A stretch of DNA of 64,000 nucleotides from Trichomonas vaginalis G3 (lineage: Eukaryota; Parabasalia; Trichomonadida; Trichomonadidae), in assembly GCF_026262505.1 (NCBI RefSeq), contig NC_067203.1, positions 10,044,001-10,108,000 of the forward strand, written 5' to 3'. The position numbers and the translations under genes were made by a program. Below, one piece after another: positions 51,816 through 61,978 of this stretch. The stretch's first letter is position 1. Each line of letters begins with the position of its first letter. A model generated the notes under the pieces. It was not told the DNA's origin. It ran no database searches and was given only the letters and a program-made list of their open reading frames with translations.

Positions 51816-54389
51816 ATGTCATTTCGTCACCTCAAAACAATAGCCATACCACCATCAGAGCGTGTAAAATGCGTTGAATTGCATCCTACGGAGCCAATGC
51901 TTGTTGTGGCTCTCTTTGATGGCAATGTACAGATCTACAATACTAACGATTGGACAATTCTTCGTACAATTCATGTTAGTCCAACAAAACCTGTACGTTG
52001 TGTACGATGGATGACAAGCATTAATGCAGTTATTACATCTGGCGATGATCTTTCTATTAGTGCATACGATTATAATACAGGAACTTTAATCGCAACACAA
52101 AAGGATGCTCATGCTGACTACATCAGATCAATTGCAGTTCACCCATCCCAGCCACTCATTCTTTCAGCTTCAGATGATACCAAAATTAAACTTTTCAGGA
52201 TAGAAAATAATTCTTTTAAAGAAGAACACGAATATACAGGCCACAAACATTTTGTTATGGACGTCAAATTTAATCCTAAAGATCCAAATCAATTTGCTTC
52301 TGCTTCTCTTGATAATACCATTAAATTCTGGGGAATAAATGAATCAGCACCTCGCTTTACTCTTTCAGGCCATATTGCAGGTGTGAACTGCATTGAGTTT
52401 TGTCCCAGCGCAGATAAGACAATTCTTGTCTCTGGTTCTGATGATTTTACAATTCGTTTCTGGAATTTACAAAATAACAAAGAAATTCACAGGTTGGCAT
52501 CAAATAATCCTAATGATACCAATTTCCACACTGGAAATGTTACATCTCTTCGTTTCCATCCAAAATTCCCATTATTATTTTCTACTGGCGAAGACAACAA
52601 GTTCTTCATCTGGAACACAACAACATATAAACGAGAGATGAGTTTCAACACCAACAAAGGCCGTGGATGGACAATCGATTCTAACGATACAACAATTGCT
52701 CTTGGCTGCGATGAAGGCCTTTCCATAATGCAATTTGAGAACACCACAGCTCTTGTATCAACTGATACTCAAGGCAGAACCTACTGGGCATTGAACAACG
52801 AAATAAAATATACAAATTTGGCTCAAGGTAAAAATCCCGAGGATGGAAAACTCGTTGACCTCAAAATTGAAGATAGAGCAACAGTTGATTTCTATCCTGC
52901 TTACACTTCAATCAATCCTTCTGAAAAAAATGTTGCTCTTTGCGGAGAAGGCAATTATTATATCTATTCCATGATCGGTTTTAGAGTTAAAGAGTCAGGA
53001 AGCGCAAATGAGTTTGCTTGGGGCAGCGGAGATTACTTCGCCACGAGATTAGGCAAACAAGTCACAATTCATAAATTAAAGGGTAATCCACAAAAATTAA
53101 CCCATGGCGTGAATGTCACATCAATATTCGGCGGTCACTTGCTTGGCTTGGCCTCAAATGAATCGATTTTCTTCTACGATTGGCAGTTTCTCAATTTAAT
53201 CCGCCAAATCGACGTCAAAGCCACAAACGTATGGTGGTGTGGAGCTAATAAGGTCGCAATTGCAACAGATGACACCTTATACGTCCTTGTCTACACCCAA
53301 CCAAAGAAAGAAGATGATTATGAGAACGCTTTCTTTGTAGAATCCCAAATCGAAGTCTCAGTAAAGTCTGGATGCTGGTACGAAAATGCTTTCTTCTATT
53401 CAGATGGCCGTTCAGTTTCATTTATTATGGAAGATCGCTCTGAAGTCATTGCCCGCTTTGATAAGCCATATCAGATTAGCGGATATGCCAAGAACACTGA
53501 GAGAATCTACCTTTACGACAGAGACGTCAATTTCATTTCTTATTCTGTTCCAATTTCTCTTCTCAAAGCCTACAAGAAGGTTCTCAGATTTGATGAAGAG
53601 GAAGAGAACGAAGAAGAGGAAGAGGAAAATCTAGACATCGATGAGACCGCCATTCCTTCAAATTGGTTGCTCAGATTTACCAGTCTTCTTGAAGAAAAGG
53701 GACAATTCCGCCGCGCCTTGAAATTCGCGGAGACAGATGACAAGATATTCGAACTTGCTCTCAAAATACCTGATTTCAATTTGGCTATTTCCATTGCCCG
53801 TAAAACAAAGAGTTTGGTTCAGTGGCATCAGATATCAACAATCGCTTTGAAGGAAGGGCAAATCGATTTACTTGAGGAAGCTTTGAAAGTATCTGGTGAC
53901 GAAAATGGTCTTTTACTTCTTCATTCTGCTTGCAAGAGGAAGAAACAAATGAAAGAACTCGCTGAGAGTGTTTCCAATGCAAAGAATGTTTCTTTCGCCG
54001 CTTATTTCTCTCTCGGAGAATATTCTAAATGCATTGACATTCTCTTGGAAACAGGAAGAGAACCAGAGGCAGCTCTTATGGCAAGGACATATTTGCCAAG
54101 AAGAATCAACGAATGTGTTGAATTGTGGCAAAAGAAATTGAGAGAAAGAGGTGACCACAGATTGGCTGATTCCATTGCATCGCCTAAGGAATATCCAAAT
54201 CTATTCGGCATCGAAGATCAACAACAAGAGGAAGAACAACAACAAGAAGAAGAGGAAAAAGTCGAAATTCCAAAGGTCGATTCAAAGAAAGAAGAAGCTA
54301 AAGAAGAAAAAGTTGAAGAAGAGGAAGAGGAACTCGACGTTGATGATCTCTTGGCTGGTATTGATACAGGTGCTGAAGAAGATATTTAA
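51816..54389 (+). CDS. Coatomer beta' subunit (COPB2)
   Basis: The preferred start is ATG 51816 (MSFRHLKTIAIPPSERVKCV); an ATG 45 bases upstream adds a basic peptide that is not family-like. 857 residues. Two WD40 propellers: the first has GHKHFVMDVKFNPKDPNQFA, SASLDNTIKFW and SGSDDFTIRFWN. The second includes the COPI WD-associated region (ENAFFVESQIEVSVKSGCWY). The alpha-solenoid has LLEEKGQFRRALKFAETDDK. The tail is highly acidic (QQEEEEKVE.., EEEEELDVDDLLAG). It forms the COPI coat with alpha- and epsilon-COP for Golgi-to-ER traffic. Confidence 0.95.
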   Translation: MSFRHLKTIAIPPSERVKCVELHPTEPMLVVALFDGNVQIYNTNDWTILRTIHVSPTKPVRCVRWMTSINAVITSGDDLSISAYDYNTGTLIATQKDAHADYIRSIAVHPSQPLILSASDDTKIKLFRIENNSFKEEHEYTGHKHFVMDVKFNPKDPNQFASASLDNTIKFWGINESAPRFTLSGHIAGVNCIEFCPSADKTILVSGSDDFTIRFWNLQNNKEIHRLASNNPNDTNFHTGNVTSLRFHPKFPLLFSTGEDNKFFIWNTTTYKREMSFNTNKGRGWTIDSNDTTIALGCDEGLSIMQFENTTALVSTDTQGRTYWALNNEIKYTNLAQGKNPEDGKLVDLKIEDRATVDFYPAYTSINPSEKNVALCGEGNYYIYSMIGFRVKESGSANEFAWGSGDYFATRLGKQVTIHKLKGNPQKLTHGVNVTSIFGGHLLGLASNESIFFYDWQFLNLIRQIDVKATNVWWCGANKVAIATDDTLYVLVYTQPKKEDDYENAFFVESQIEVSVKSGCWYENAFFYSDGRSVSFIMEDRSEVIARFDKPYQISGYAKNTERIYLYDRDVNFISYSVPISLLKAYKKVLRFDEEEENEEEEEENLDIDETAIPSNWLLRFTSLLEEKGQFRRALKFAETDDKIFELALKIPDFNLAISIARKTKSLVQWHQISTIALKEGQIDLLEEALKVSGDENGLLLLHSACKRKKQMKELAESVSNAKNVSFAAYFSLGEYSKCIDILLETGREPEAALMARTYLPRRINECVELWQKKLRERGDHRLADSIASPKEYPNLFGIEDQQQEEEQQQEEEEKVEIPKVDSKKEEAKEEKVEEEEEELDVDDLLAGIDTGAEEDI

Positions 54390-54975
54390 AATTAATTTTA
54401 ATTGTTTTCAGAGAAAAAAAAATTTAAGATATTAGGAAATTTTATTATTTTTTAAGTAAAAGTTACCTTTATTTTTATAAATATTTTAACTCATAAAAAA
54501 AAATACTCAAATTTCTCTTATTTCATTTTTAATATTATTTTAGATGTCTTACTTATACGTAGTTGGATGTTTTTATTTGTATTATTCCTTCCTGATATCA
54601 AATTTCAGATTCGAAATTTTGTTAGAACGTGAAGAATCTATTCATTGTATTGTCAATCTAGATGGCACTCAATATCATGTATATGTGACATCTCATCCTA
54701 TATAAATTTTTTGTAGATTCATAGCAAAATTGAGATTTAATCATTGTCATCAAAGCAGTCAACTTCGAAAATAACATCATGAATGAACTTTTACAGGAAG
54801 ATTAATTACATTAAATATATAACTCATTTAAAAAAATGTTTAGATATAATAAGAATGGGGTTCTCATAATGTTTAGGCATTGCTCAAGAACCTATCGTAT
54901 GACTATGTGATTATCAAATTACTGTTATTTCTAATTAATCAGTTAGATAACAAGTTTTTTTATTATGTTAAGTGA
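54390..54975. other. Intergenic between convergent genes
   Basis: AT-rich, no supported features. Confidence 0.5.
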
Positions 54976-55536
54976 TTAATTTAGAATGCTTTTTGCAGCA
55001 TCAAGAACCTCATTTGACTCCTCTTCCATAAAATGATCAAGATTTTGAAAGTTTCTGAATTCGAAATTGGTATTATCTCTGAGCTCTGATTGAATAAGTT
55101 TAATATGGTCAACTGATATTTTTGAATCACCGTTACTGAATAAAAGCTTGATTGGACTGTGTACTTTTCTTATATTATCCCAATTGATGACTTCAGCGTA
55201 AAATCTTCTCCATTGTGGATTTGTGATAGAAGTTGGGGCAACAAGGACTACTCCTTTCAGTTTTGGATTCTCAAATAGAAAATCACCTAAGATTTTTAAC
55301 GTGAAGAATCCACCAAGAGAATGTCCAATAACAAGCAATTCATCATATTCATGATTTGCTAATATCTCATTAAAGACATCTTTCCATACAGGATATTCAG
55401 GATCTGATGCATTTGGATATGATGGAGTTATAACTTCAGTGTTTCCACTAGTTAACAAACTTTTAATCCATTGAATCCAGCAAGAGTTTGCAGAGCCAGC
55501 AACGCCATGAGAAATTATGATTAATTTTTTTGGCAT
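54976..55536 (-). CDS. RBBP9/YdeN-type serine hydrolase
   Basis: 186 residues, alpha/beta-hydrolase fold of the small DUF1234/RBBP9 group. Nucleophile S73 in GHSLGG, acid D137 in LFSNGDSKIS, base H168 in LDHFM. HGVAGSANSCWIQWI near the start is the oxyanion-hole region. Family members are small cytosolic hydrolases of uncertain substrate. All catalytic residues are intact, and the length matches the family (about 185). Confidence 0.85.
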   Translation of the reverse strand: MPKKLIIISHGVAGSANSCWIQWIKSLLTSGNTEVITPSYPNASDPEYPVWKDVFNEILANHEYDELLVIGHSLGGFFTLKILGDFLFENPKLKGVVLVAPTSITNPQWRRFYAEVINWDNIRKVHSPIKLLFSNGDSKISVDHIKLIQSELRDNTNFEFRNFQNLDHFMEEESNEVLDAAKSILN

Positions 55537-55743
55537 TTATCTCAGAAATGAACTGGAAAAGAAGTAAACAAATCGAGGTAAGACCAAATATTTTGTGATG
55601 GAAGTGACCATTATAAATAACTCTTATCCAATTCAATTTTGATTATACTCCTTGGGAAAAAAAACTTCGGGATTATTGAAAAGTAACTCCTTTGATAGGG
55701 CGAATACTATTTATATGTTATAATCTTCTCAATTAAGACAACA

Positions 55744-56903
55744 ATGTCTGGTAAGGTGGCAATAACAATGAATTCCATTGAAATATTCGAGATAAATCGG
55801 AGAATTATTCGTCCTTTTTATCTGAAAAAACGACAAAAGAAATCTGACTTTGAATCCAACTCGTGTAGATTTTCTGAATGATAATCAAGTAGCATTTTCA
55901 TCTTATTCAATGAAGAATCAAAATGATGTAGTGTCGCATTCAAATTTGAGAAATGTGTCAAAAATCGGATTAATATCATTTGTCTGACTATTCATCGGAT
56001 GACTATATTCAAGATAAATATTATTGGGAATTCATTCGATTACCAACAAATCCTAATAAAACTCGGCTTTTTGTATTTAAATTCATTGGAGTTCTAATCG
56101 AAAATGTAACAAATGATGGTGTTATTCGCATTTCAGATGCAAAATCGGATTTAATACTTGAACATGACACATTCACATCTATTTTATCTAATCAAAATGG
56201 TGGCTGTGTGTTTTTCAGTCCTGGTCACTCACTATTTCAGCATGATATTTGTGCACAGAATGTATATTCAACTATAAAATCCAAATATTGCTTATCTAGC
56301 ATCCAAAAATCATCAGAAAACATCAATTTTATAAATATGATTTCAATTTCTGATTGTAGTTCATTGCCTGATATCACTGATATGATTTGGCTTGGTAGAG
56401 GACAAATGTCAATTTCATATTACAACTCTTCTCTCAATAAAGTTAAAATTTCACCAGCATTTTACTTGGAAAACTCTTTTGGCTCTGCTAATGCCTCCTA
56501 TGTAAATGTTATTTATGGTACAGCTACATCTCATTCAATAGCATTTTTGAACACTGAGTGTCTTTTAAAATATTCGAATTTTTTGAAAAATACAGTAAAA
56601 TCTAGTCCTGGAAATCTGTTGATGATAGAAATACCTACAACATCTATTGACCATTGTGCATTTGCTCAAAATACAGTCACAAATCTTCTCAATAAGGAAG
56701 CAATATTTACCTCATGTTCATTTTATGAGAATTATTTTAGTTCATTACCCCCTTCAGAGGACTATAATGGAACTTATCAGTTCATTGTCAGTACCTTGTG
56801 TCATATTGGATATTATCAGATGCAATTCAAACAAATTTCGTGTGCTTCTCGATATTCCGTACCCAAATTTTTGCTTTCTCTTTATCCATTCGTATCTGTT
56901 TAA
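55744..56903 (+). pseudogene. Beta-helix-like surface protein relative, frameshifted
   Basis: Three frames carry one protein. From ATG 55744 (MSGKVAITMNSIEIFEI..) to the A-run 55825-55830; then 55826-55983 (NPTRVDFLNDNQVAFSSYSM); then 55980-56903, 307 codons that lack their own ATG. The long part has alternating strands with N, S and C ladders (FTSILSNQNGGCVFF, IDHCAFAQNTVTNLL, FTSCSFYENYFS), like the gene at 36590-37640. Two one-base shifts are needed to join it. There is no TM segment at the end. Confidence 0.6.
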
Positions 56904-57606
56904 GTTTTGAATTTTAAAACATAAAATTATTCTTAATTTTTTTCAATCTTTTGGATTGAACATGTGATTATCAAATGGTACATAATTACATTTGTCAAAC
57001 AAACACAGTAGTTAAAGTTGCGTAGGAAAATCACATGTTTCTAAAAAAATTAAAAAAAATATTTTATTATTATAGAAAGTTTGAATATATGATAACGCCA
57101 TATATGATTTCCTCAAATAGATACTTTTTTGAGATAAAAAGTGTTCTAACTTATGTGTTTTCTACAACATTTGAAAATACAAAATATATTACTTTTCAAT
57201 ATAAATCCGATGTACATAAGAATGATTATTAGATCTAAAATGACTCAATTTTATATGTAGAGCTTTGATATCATGTAGTTTATTATTCGATTGTTTTTAA
57301 AAAGATGGAAATGTTGTTCGTACTGCTGTATCAAAAAGGATAGTATTGGCTTTGTATATTTTATTAAGAAGGAATGAATATAAACCTTTTTATGGGTAAA
57401 AAATATCTGTCAATTATTAAATTGTCACTTTTTAATTTAATCGGAAAATACAGCTCTATACATCATCAAATACAGTGAGTGGTCGATGGAATGGAACCCT
57501 AATCGCAACAAATTATTGTGGTTCATACCAAACGGGTGTTACTAATTAATGCAGTTTCATTGTTGTATTGAAGATTGAAAAAATTATACAAATCTTTATG
57601 GATGAT
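56904..57606. other. Intergenic, no gene seen
   Basis: AT-rich. A stretch AAATTGTCACTTTTTAATTTA at about 57420-57440 repeats the MULE/initiator string but has no gene behind it. An ORF at 57035-57232 lacks coding character. Confidence 0.45.
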
Positions 57607-57717
57607 GAGAAAGGGACAGACTAGCCCATTGTCACTTTTTAATTTAGCAAATGAACGCTTATGGAGTGGAGTTTTTGGGTAAATCTGATTTGCTTATAAA
57701 TGAAATAAAATCAAAAG
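57607..57717 (+). mobile_element. Solo MULE left end identical to 23455-23565
   Basis: All 111 bases match the left terminus of the Pack-MULE-like element, starting at the terminal GAGAAAGGGAC. I find no matching right terminus downstream, so it is a truncated copy or an element with a diverged right end. Confidence 0.85.
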
Positions 57718-57730
57718 TGTTGTGCATGAA

Positions 57731-57771
57731 AAATAGCGCGACTTCACTTTTGACAAAAAGTGGCGCTATTT
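57731..57771. repeat. Hairpin after the solo MULE end
   Basis: AAATAGCGC-G-ACTT / AAGT-G-GCGCTATTT around CACTTTTGACAAA. It begins 14 bases after the end of the 111-bp repeat. Confidence 0.7.
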
Positions 57772-58112
57772 CTGATGGTTTTGTCATTTATTTGTCAGAT
57801 TTATAAATGGATAATAATGCTGTAAATCAGATATTAATTAAGATTGAAAAGCAAAATGATAATTTTTTAATTGAAAAACGTTAATATCTGATATTTTGAA
57901 GTTTTTAATATTTGTTAGTATCTTAAATTATTGAATGCATACGTTTTTTATGTTCTCAATTTTAAAAAAATTGTGAAGAATTTAGTTTTTTGGAGATGGA
58001 TGTTTAATATTTGTGAGTGAGAATGCAAGCAGTAGATTGGTACTTTAAGGCTAGGTTGAGATAGATTTCCCATTATATTATCTGTGAATATATTGTTTGA
58101 AAATTCAAGATA

Positions 58113-59387
58113 TACCCAGATTTGCTTTACTTTTACCACCTCTCGAAAGCTGGGGACACCGCCTATCGTTGGGAGTAGCTATTAAATAGAATCACCAAGG
58201 GTATTTTTCGAACTGCCGGTGTAGTGTAGTGGAAACATCTGACATAATGATTCGTTATGCCAAGGTTTGATTCCCATTTAGCCAATTTTTTTCTTTTTTG
58301 GATCATGAATTTTTTTTTGGGTCACTATAAGATTTGTTTCATGTTCTAAATCTGCTGCATATGTAATCTATTTTTATTTACCTATTTTTTAAAAATCTAT
58401 TGGATTGCCAAATTTGAATATATTTAAAATCATAAAAATCCAAAAAAACTATAAATATATGTTTTATGCATAGTGCCGATACTCAAATATCAGATTACTT
58501 AGATCCATGAATAATATCCGAATTTTTTTTCTTAAAATTAAACTTCAAAACTTCTTCCAATCTTATTCTTAATCAATTGTAAATTTTTAAAACCATTTTT
58601 TAAAATAATTTTGCGTAAATTTTATTCTCATGTTGTTTTAATCGAAAATTGATACATTTTCAAAAAAATAATATTGACTTATGAAATTCATTTTTAAGGT
58701 GAAATAGTATTGTTTTTATTAAAGTATATGAATAATATATAAAAAATTAATGAATAATATAAGCAGATTTTTAGTTTACAAAACAAATATGAGCAATGCA
58801 ATTTCAAACTTTTGCTGGCAATTTCGATATTGCTCAAGTTTGTAGTATTTGTGATACCTATAACATCGGCTTAATCAAAATTCGATTTTTCTTATGAGTT
58901 ATTGAGAAAATTTGATTGCAATGAGAAGGATTTCGACGTTTTTGATAAACTAAGAGCTGAGCTTTAGGGGTTCAGTTCATTTATGGCTGTAGTTTGATGC
59001 GTAGATCTCTTTTTTATTGTAAATTCTTTCAGCATGGAGATCGAGAATGAATCTTTTGAGAACTTTATGAGTTTTTACACCCGTAAAGAGGTCCTTCGAG
59101 GAAAGATAGTCCAGACTACATGAAGATGTGGGTTAACCAAAAAAATCCGATGGTTTCCCCATATTCATGTAGATCTTCGAAAAAATGAGCACCAAAAAAG
59201 CCAAAAAAATAGGCTTTTTATTGGATTTGTACACTAGATCAATAATCTATTTAGGATCTGACACTCTTTTTAGCCAGAGATATGAGGTCCTTTCTAGGAA
59301 AACGATCTATTCATCCATAAAAAAAATGAATTATCGTTTTCCCCAGAAATTACATGGGGAGTGGTAAAAGTAAAGCAAATCTGGGTA
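58113..59387. repeat. Inverted repeat pair bounding 1.27 kb
   Basis: TACCCAGATTTGCTTTACTT plus TTACCAC (58113-58139) is the exact reverse complement of 59361-59387. Similarity may continue outside both arms with many changes (ATAATGGGA near 58068 and 59472). The enclosed DNA holds the tRNA-like sequence and no convincing gene; an ORF at 59185-59367 lacks coding character. It may be a decayed mobile element. Confidence 0.7.
58215..58285 (+). tRNA. Degenerate tRNA-like sequence (tRNA pseudogene or SINE head)
   Basis: TAGTGTAGTGG is a good A box and GGTTTGATTCC a B box with one change, spaced as in a tRNA, followed by a T-run that could terminate Pol III. CATAA/TTATG pair around a seven-base loop, but the loop lacks T33. 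The acceptor and T stems do not pair. It is not a working tRNA. Confidence 0.4.
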
Positions 59388-59863
59388 AAAATATATTATC
59401 AAAAAATTTTATATTTTTAAATACAATAGGGTGGAAATATAGTACAATGAGATAGCAATGATATATTTTATAATGGGAGGTAATCTGAAGATAAGTAGCA
59501 AATTTTATGCGATTTTGATTGGGAGTTGGAGGGTGTGAGATACTGATTCTATCTATGTACCTCGCAGACCATAGTTCTCAGCCAAAATGGCTAATAATTT
59601 GAGAGTCTATATGATAATGTAAAAGTTAAAACATTCAAGTATTTAAGTATTTCTTTAAAATATTAAGTTTTTTATTTTTCCAATAAAATTCTAATATAGG
59701 GTGTCCAAAGGTGCGTTTAGCACAGCGCTCTATATGAGACTATTAAAGGAGATATATGCTGATTATAAATATATAATAAAAAATATGAATATATGTATAT
59801 GATGAGTATGTTGTATTTTGGCGCCATGCCGGGATATAAAATGAATTTTGAGACAAGAGGCGG
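59388..59863. other. Intergenic 5' of the mariner gene
   Basis: AT-rich. GGGTGTCCAAAGGTGCGTTT at 59699 might be part of a mariner terminus, but I could not find its inverted partner. Confidence 0.4.
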
Positions 59864-59886
59864 TTTCGCGGGAAATTTTGGCGGGA
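59864..59886 (+). promoter_or_regulatory. Tandem E2F-like sites before the mariner transposase
   Basis: TTTCGCGGGAAA (59864-59875) and TTTTGGCGGGA (59876-59886) are back to back, followed by TTTTTTTCATTTTTTTA and the ATG at 59904. The first is a near-symmetrical E2F consensus; the second is the same string found before the Kolobok gene. If used as promoter, translation must start at 59904, not at the upstream ATG 59793. Confidence 0.5.
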
Positions 59887-59903
59887 TTTTTTTCATTTTT
59901 TTA

Positions 59904-60923
59904 ATGAATCATAAAGAAAACATCCTCGCTCTTGCAAAAAAATGCAAAGACTGTAAAAAAATCTACGAGACATTGGTAAAATGCTTCGGTATGGATGCTC
60001 CTATCTATTCCACTGTAACGTATCATGTTAGGATGTATCACTTCATGAACAAAAAGGCGCCCATCATAAAAATTGACAAAAAATCGCCGGATCAAAGAAA
60101 AATCAAAGCAATTCTTCAAGCGCTAGATGAAGACCCAAGAGCATCACTCAGAAGGATAGAGGAGATGACAAAGATACCACGTACAACAGTCAGTTATTAT
60201 CTGCACAATTATTTGAACTACAAATTAGCGTATACACGTTGGGTTCCGCACAACCTTAATTCAGTTCAAAAAAAATCTAGAGTCCAATCTTCGAAAGAGC
60301 TCCTCTCTATATTGGGTGCGTATCAATCCAAGAAGTTTCGCTTTTTAGTAACAGGGGACGAGTCTTGGTTTCAATATGCAACAGAAGTCAAAATCATGTG
60401 GATCCCGAAGGATGAAAATCCGCAAACATTCCCGAAGAAAAAAATTGACACACCAATGATGATGTTGTCGGTTTTTTGGGGCGTGAATGGCATCATCGCA
60501 ATTGATATTCTTCAAAAACCTAATACGATGAATGCTCAGTATCTAATTGACAATGTTCTTACTCAAATTATCAATTCTGATGAGTTTGAGAAATCCAAAC
60601 AACAAAAACAAAAGTTTGCAATTCATTTTGATAATTCAAGAGTTTACAAAAGTCATAAGGTAATGAATTACTTGTTGGAAAACAATGTCAAAGTTGTTCC
60701 AAACCCAATTTATTCACCTGATATTGCACCCTCTGACTTTTATTTATTCGGCACGCTAAAAAAGAGAGCTGAAGGACGCGAATTCGCGAGTCCAGATGAT
60801 CTTGAAAATTTTGTAAGAGAGCAATTTGAGCAATTTTCTCAAGTTAGTATGATTATCAAGGGTACGGCGGCACTGCGTTCCACCTTACCCAACTTAACCT
60901 TAAATATTTACAAAATCGTCTGA
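59904..60923 (+). CDS. Mariner-family transposase
   Basis: 339 residues from ATG 59904; an upstream in-frame ATG (59793) would place promoter-like DNA in the coding region. A second helix-turn-helix (ASLRRIEEMTKIPRTTVSYYL) is followed by WVPHNL. The catalytic triad is complete: TGDESW, HFDNS and YSPDIAPSDF, with 34 residues between the last two, the DD34D spacing of mariner. The last 25 residues (SMIIKGTAALRSTLPNLTLN..) are encoded by a repeat unit that recurs just downstream, replacing the usual mariner C-terminus. The core is intact and might be active. It inserts at TA. Confidence 0.9.
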   Translation: MNHKENILALAKKCKDCKKIYETLVKCFGMDAPIYSTVTYHVRMYHFMNKKAPIIKIDKKSPDQRKIKAILQALDEDPRASLRRIEEMTKIPRTTVSYYLHNYLNYKLAYTRWVPHNLNSVQKKSRVQSSKELLSILGAYQSKKFRFLVTGDESWFQYATEVKIMWIPKDENPQTFPKKKIDTPMMMLSVFWGVNGIIAIDILQKPNTMNAQYLIDNVLTQIINSDEFEKSKQQKQKFAIHFDNSRVYKSHKVMNYLLENNVKVVPNPIYSPDIAPSDFYLFGTLKKRAEGREFASPDDLENFVREQFEQFSQVSMIIKGTAALRSTLPNLTLNIYKIV

Positions 60924-61066
60924 CACATAAATGACTTCACTAACGACTTCACTAACGACTTCAGTTAGTATGGTTAACTTGGGTACGGCGGCAATGCGTT
61001 CCACCTTACCCAACTTAACCTTAAATATTTACAAAACCGTCTGACACATAAACGACTTCACTAACG
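60842..61066 (+). repeat. 121-bp direct repeat at the 3' end of the mariner gene
   Basis: AGTTAGTATG..GGTACGGCGGCA begins at 60842 and again at 60963. The second copy contains a palindrome with arms GGTTAACTTGGGTACGGCGG and CCACCTTACCCAACTTAACC (60972-61020). A three-fold ACTTCACTAACG repeat joins the copies. The first copy supplies the last codons and stop of the transposase. Confidence 0.85.
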
Positions 61067-61141
61067 AATTCCCTACCGTCCTCACTAAATAAAAATAACC
61101 TTATTTTTATTTTTTTAAATTTTTTATTTCATTACAAAGAC

Positions 61142-61576
61142 ATGTCCGACTACATTTACTATGACTCTTTCCCAGAACGTTTTCGTGAACTATTCAAAAC
61201 TCAAGTAAAACTGAGAAACATGCATTTTAACAAAGACAGACCCATTGACGATGAAAGAAACCCTGAATATATTACAATCCCTTATGACGCAAAGTTCATT
61301 GCATACATTCCTTATGGTCGCAGAGGAACGAAAACTATTTCAACAAAGAACAAAAATTATTTCTGGAGCGATGAAGAAAATTGCCTTATCTACACAAATG
61401 CATACTTAAATAAAGCTACATATTGTACAAAAGAAGGTTGGACTGGATTTGAGCTCTACATATACGACGACGATGGAAACAGACGTTGTGTATACCCATA
61501 CGATAATATGTACCATTGTTTTCATCAAGCATTAAACGAATACATAGTCAGTAAGGGTCTCATTCCTGCTGAGTAG
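61142..61576 (+). CDS. Unknown protein near mobile-element remnants
   Basis: 144 residues (MSDYIYYDSFPERFRELFKT..), rich in tyrosine, with a central EGWTGFELYIYDDDGNRRCV segment and a C-terminal helix (CFHQALNEYIVSKGL). The frame is clean and codon use is even. It stands between a mariner gene and a primase-helicase remnant, so it may be part of a mobile or virus-like element. No family is recognised. Confidence 0.55.
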   Translation: MSDYIYYDSFPERFRELFKTQVKLRNMHFNKDRPIDDERNPEYITIPYDAKFIAYIPYGRRGTKTISTKNKNYFWSDEENCLIYTNAYLNKATYCTKEGWTGFELYIYDDDGNRRCVYPYDNMYHCFHQALNEYIVSKGLIPAE

Positions 61577-61741
61577 ATATGCTTTATTTTTGTTCTGTCA
61601 TTTATATAAAAATAAACTTAAAAATTAATGATATCACCACCCTCACACGTATGAAAACATAGCACAAAAATAATGTTTAGGGTAGAAGGTTAGATCTAAC
61701 CTCATTTCTACCCTCATTTCTAACCTGTTGAATTCATTGCT

Positions 61742-61978
61742 TTATAACTCTCTTCCTTTCTCCAACTCTTCTAACTTCTTCTTAAGTTCAGCAATGTTGT
61801 CCTCATGAAGTTTAATCTTTCTTAAAATTCCTTCTTTATCTAATGGTTGCTTTATCTTTCTAAACTGAACTCTACCATCCTTCATAGTATGAATGTAAAA
61901 ACCTTCTGGAATAGTTCCTGATTTAATGTATTCTACCAAAAACTTTTGTTTCATTGCTTCAGTGACTTTATTTGTCAT
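61742..61978 (-). CDS. Small coiled-coil protein, unknown
   Basis: 78 residues from the ATG at 61978. FYIHTMKDGRVQFRKIKQPL looks like a short beta hairpin, followed by a coiled coil (KLHEDNIAELKKKLEELEKG). It is on the same strand as the primase-helicase remnant and may belong to the same element. Confidence 0.5.
   Translation of the reverse strand: MTNKVTEAMKQKFLVEYIKSGTIPEGFYIHTMKDGRVQFRKIKQPLDKEGILRKIKLHEDNIAELKKKLEELEKGREL

Noticed and set aside
57753..57800. Possible right terminus for the MULE end at 57607
   Set aside because: AAAAAGTGGCGC and a nearby ATGGATAAT only loosely resemble the expected terminus and TSD.
59185..59367. 60-codon ORF before the mariner gene
   Set aside because: Short, lysine-rich, overlaps the inverted repeat arm, no coding signal.
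59699..59735. Possible mariner left TIR (GGGTGTCCAAAGGTGCG)
   Set aside because: No inverted partner found within 2 kb. A partly similar AAGGTGAAACTAGCACAGCG at 61988 is in the same orientation.
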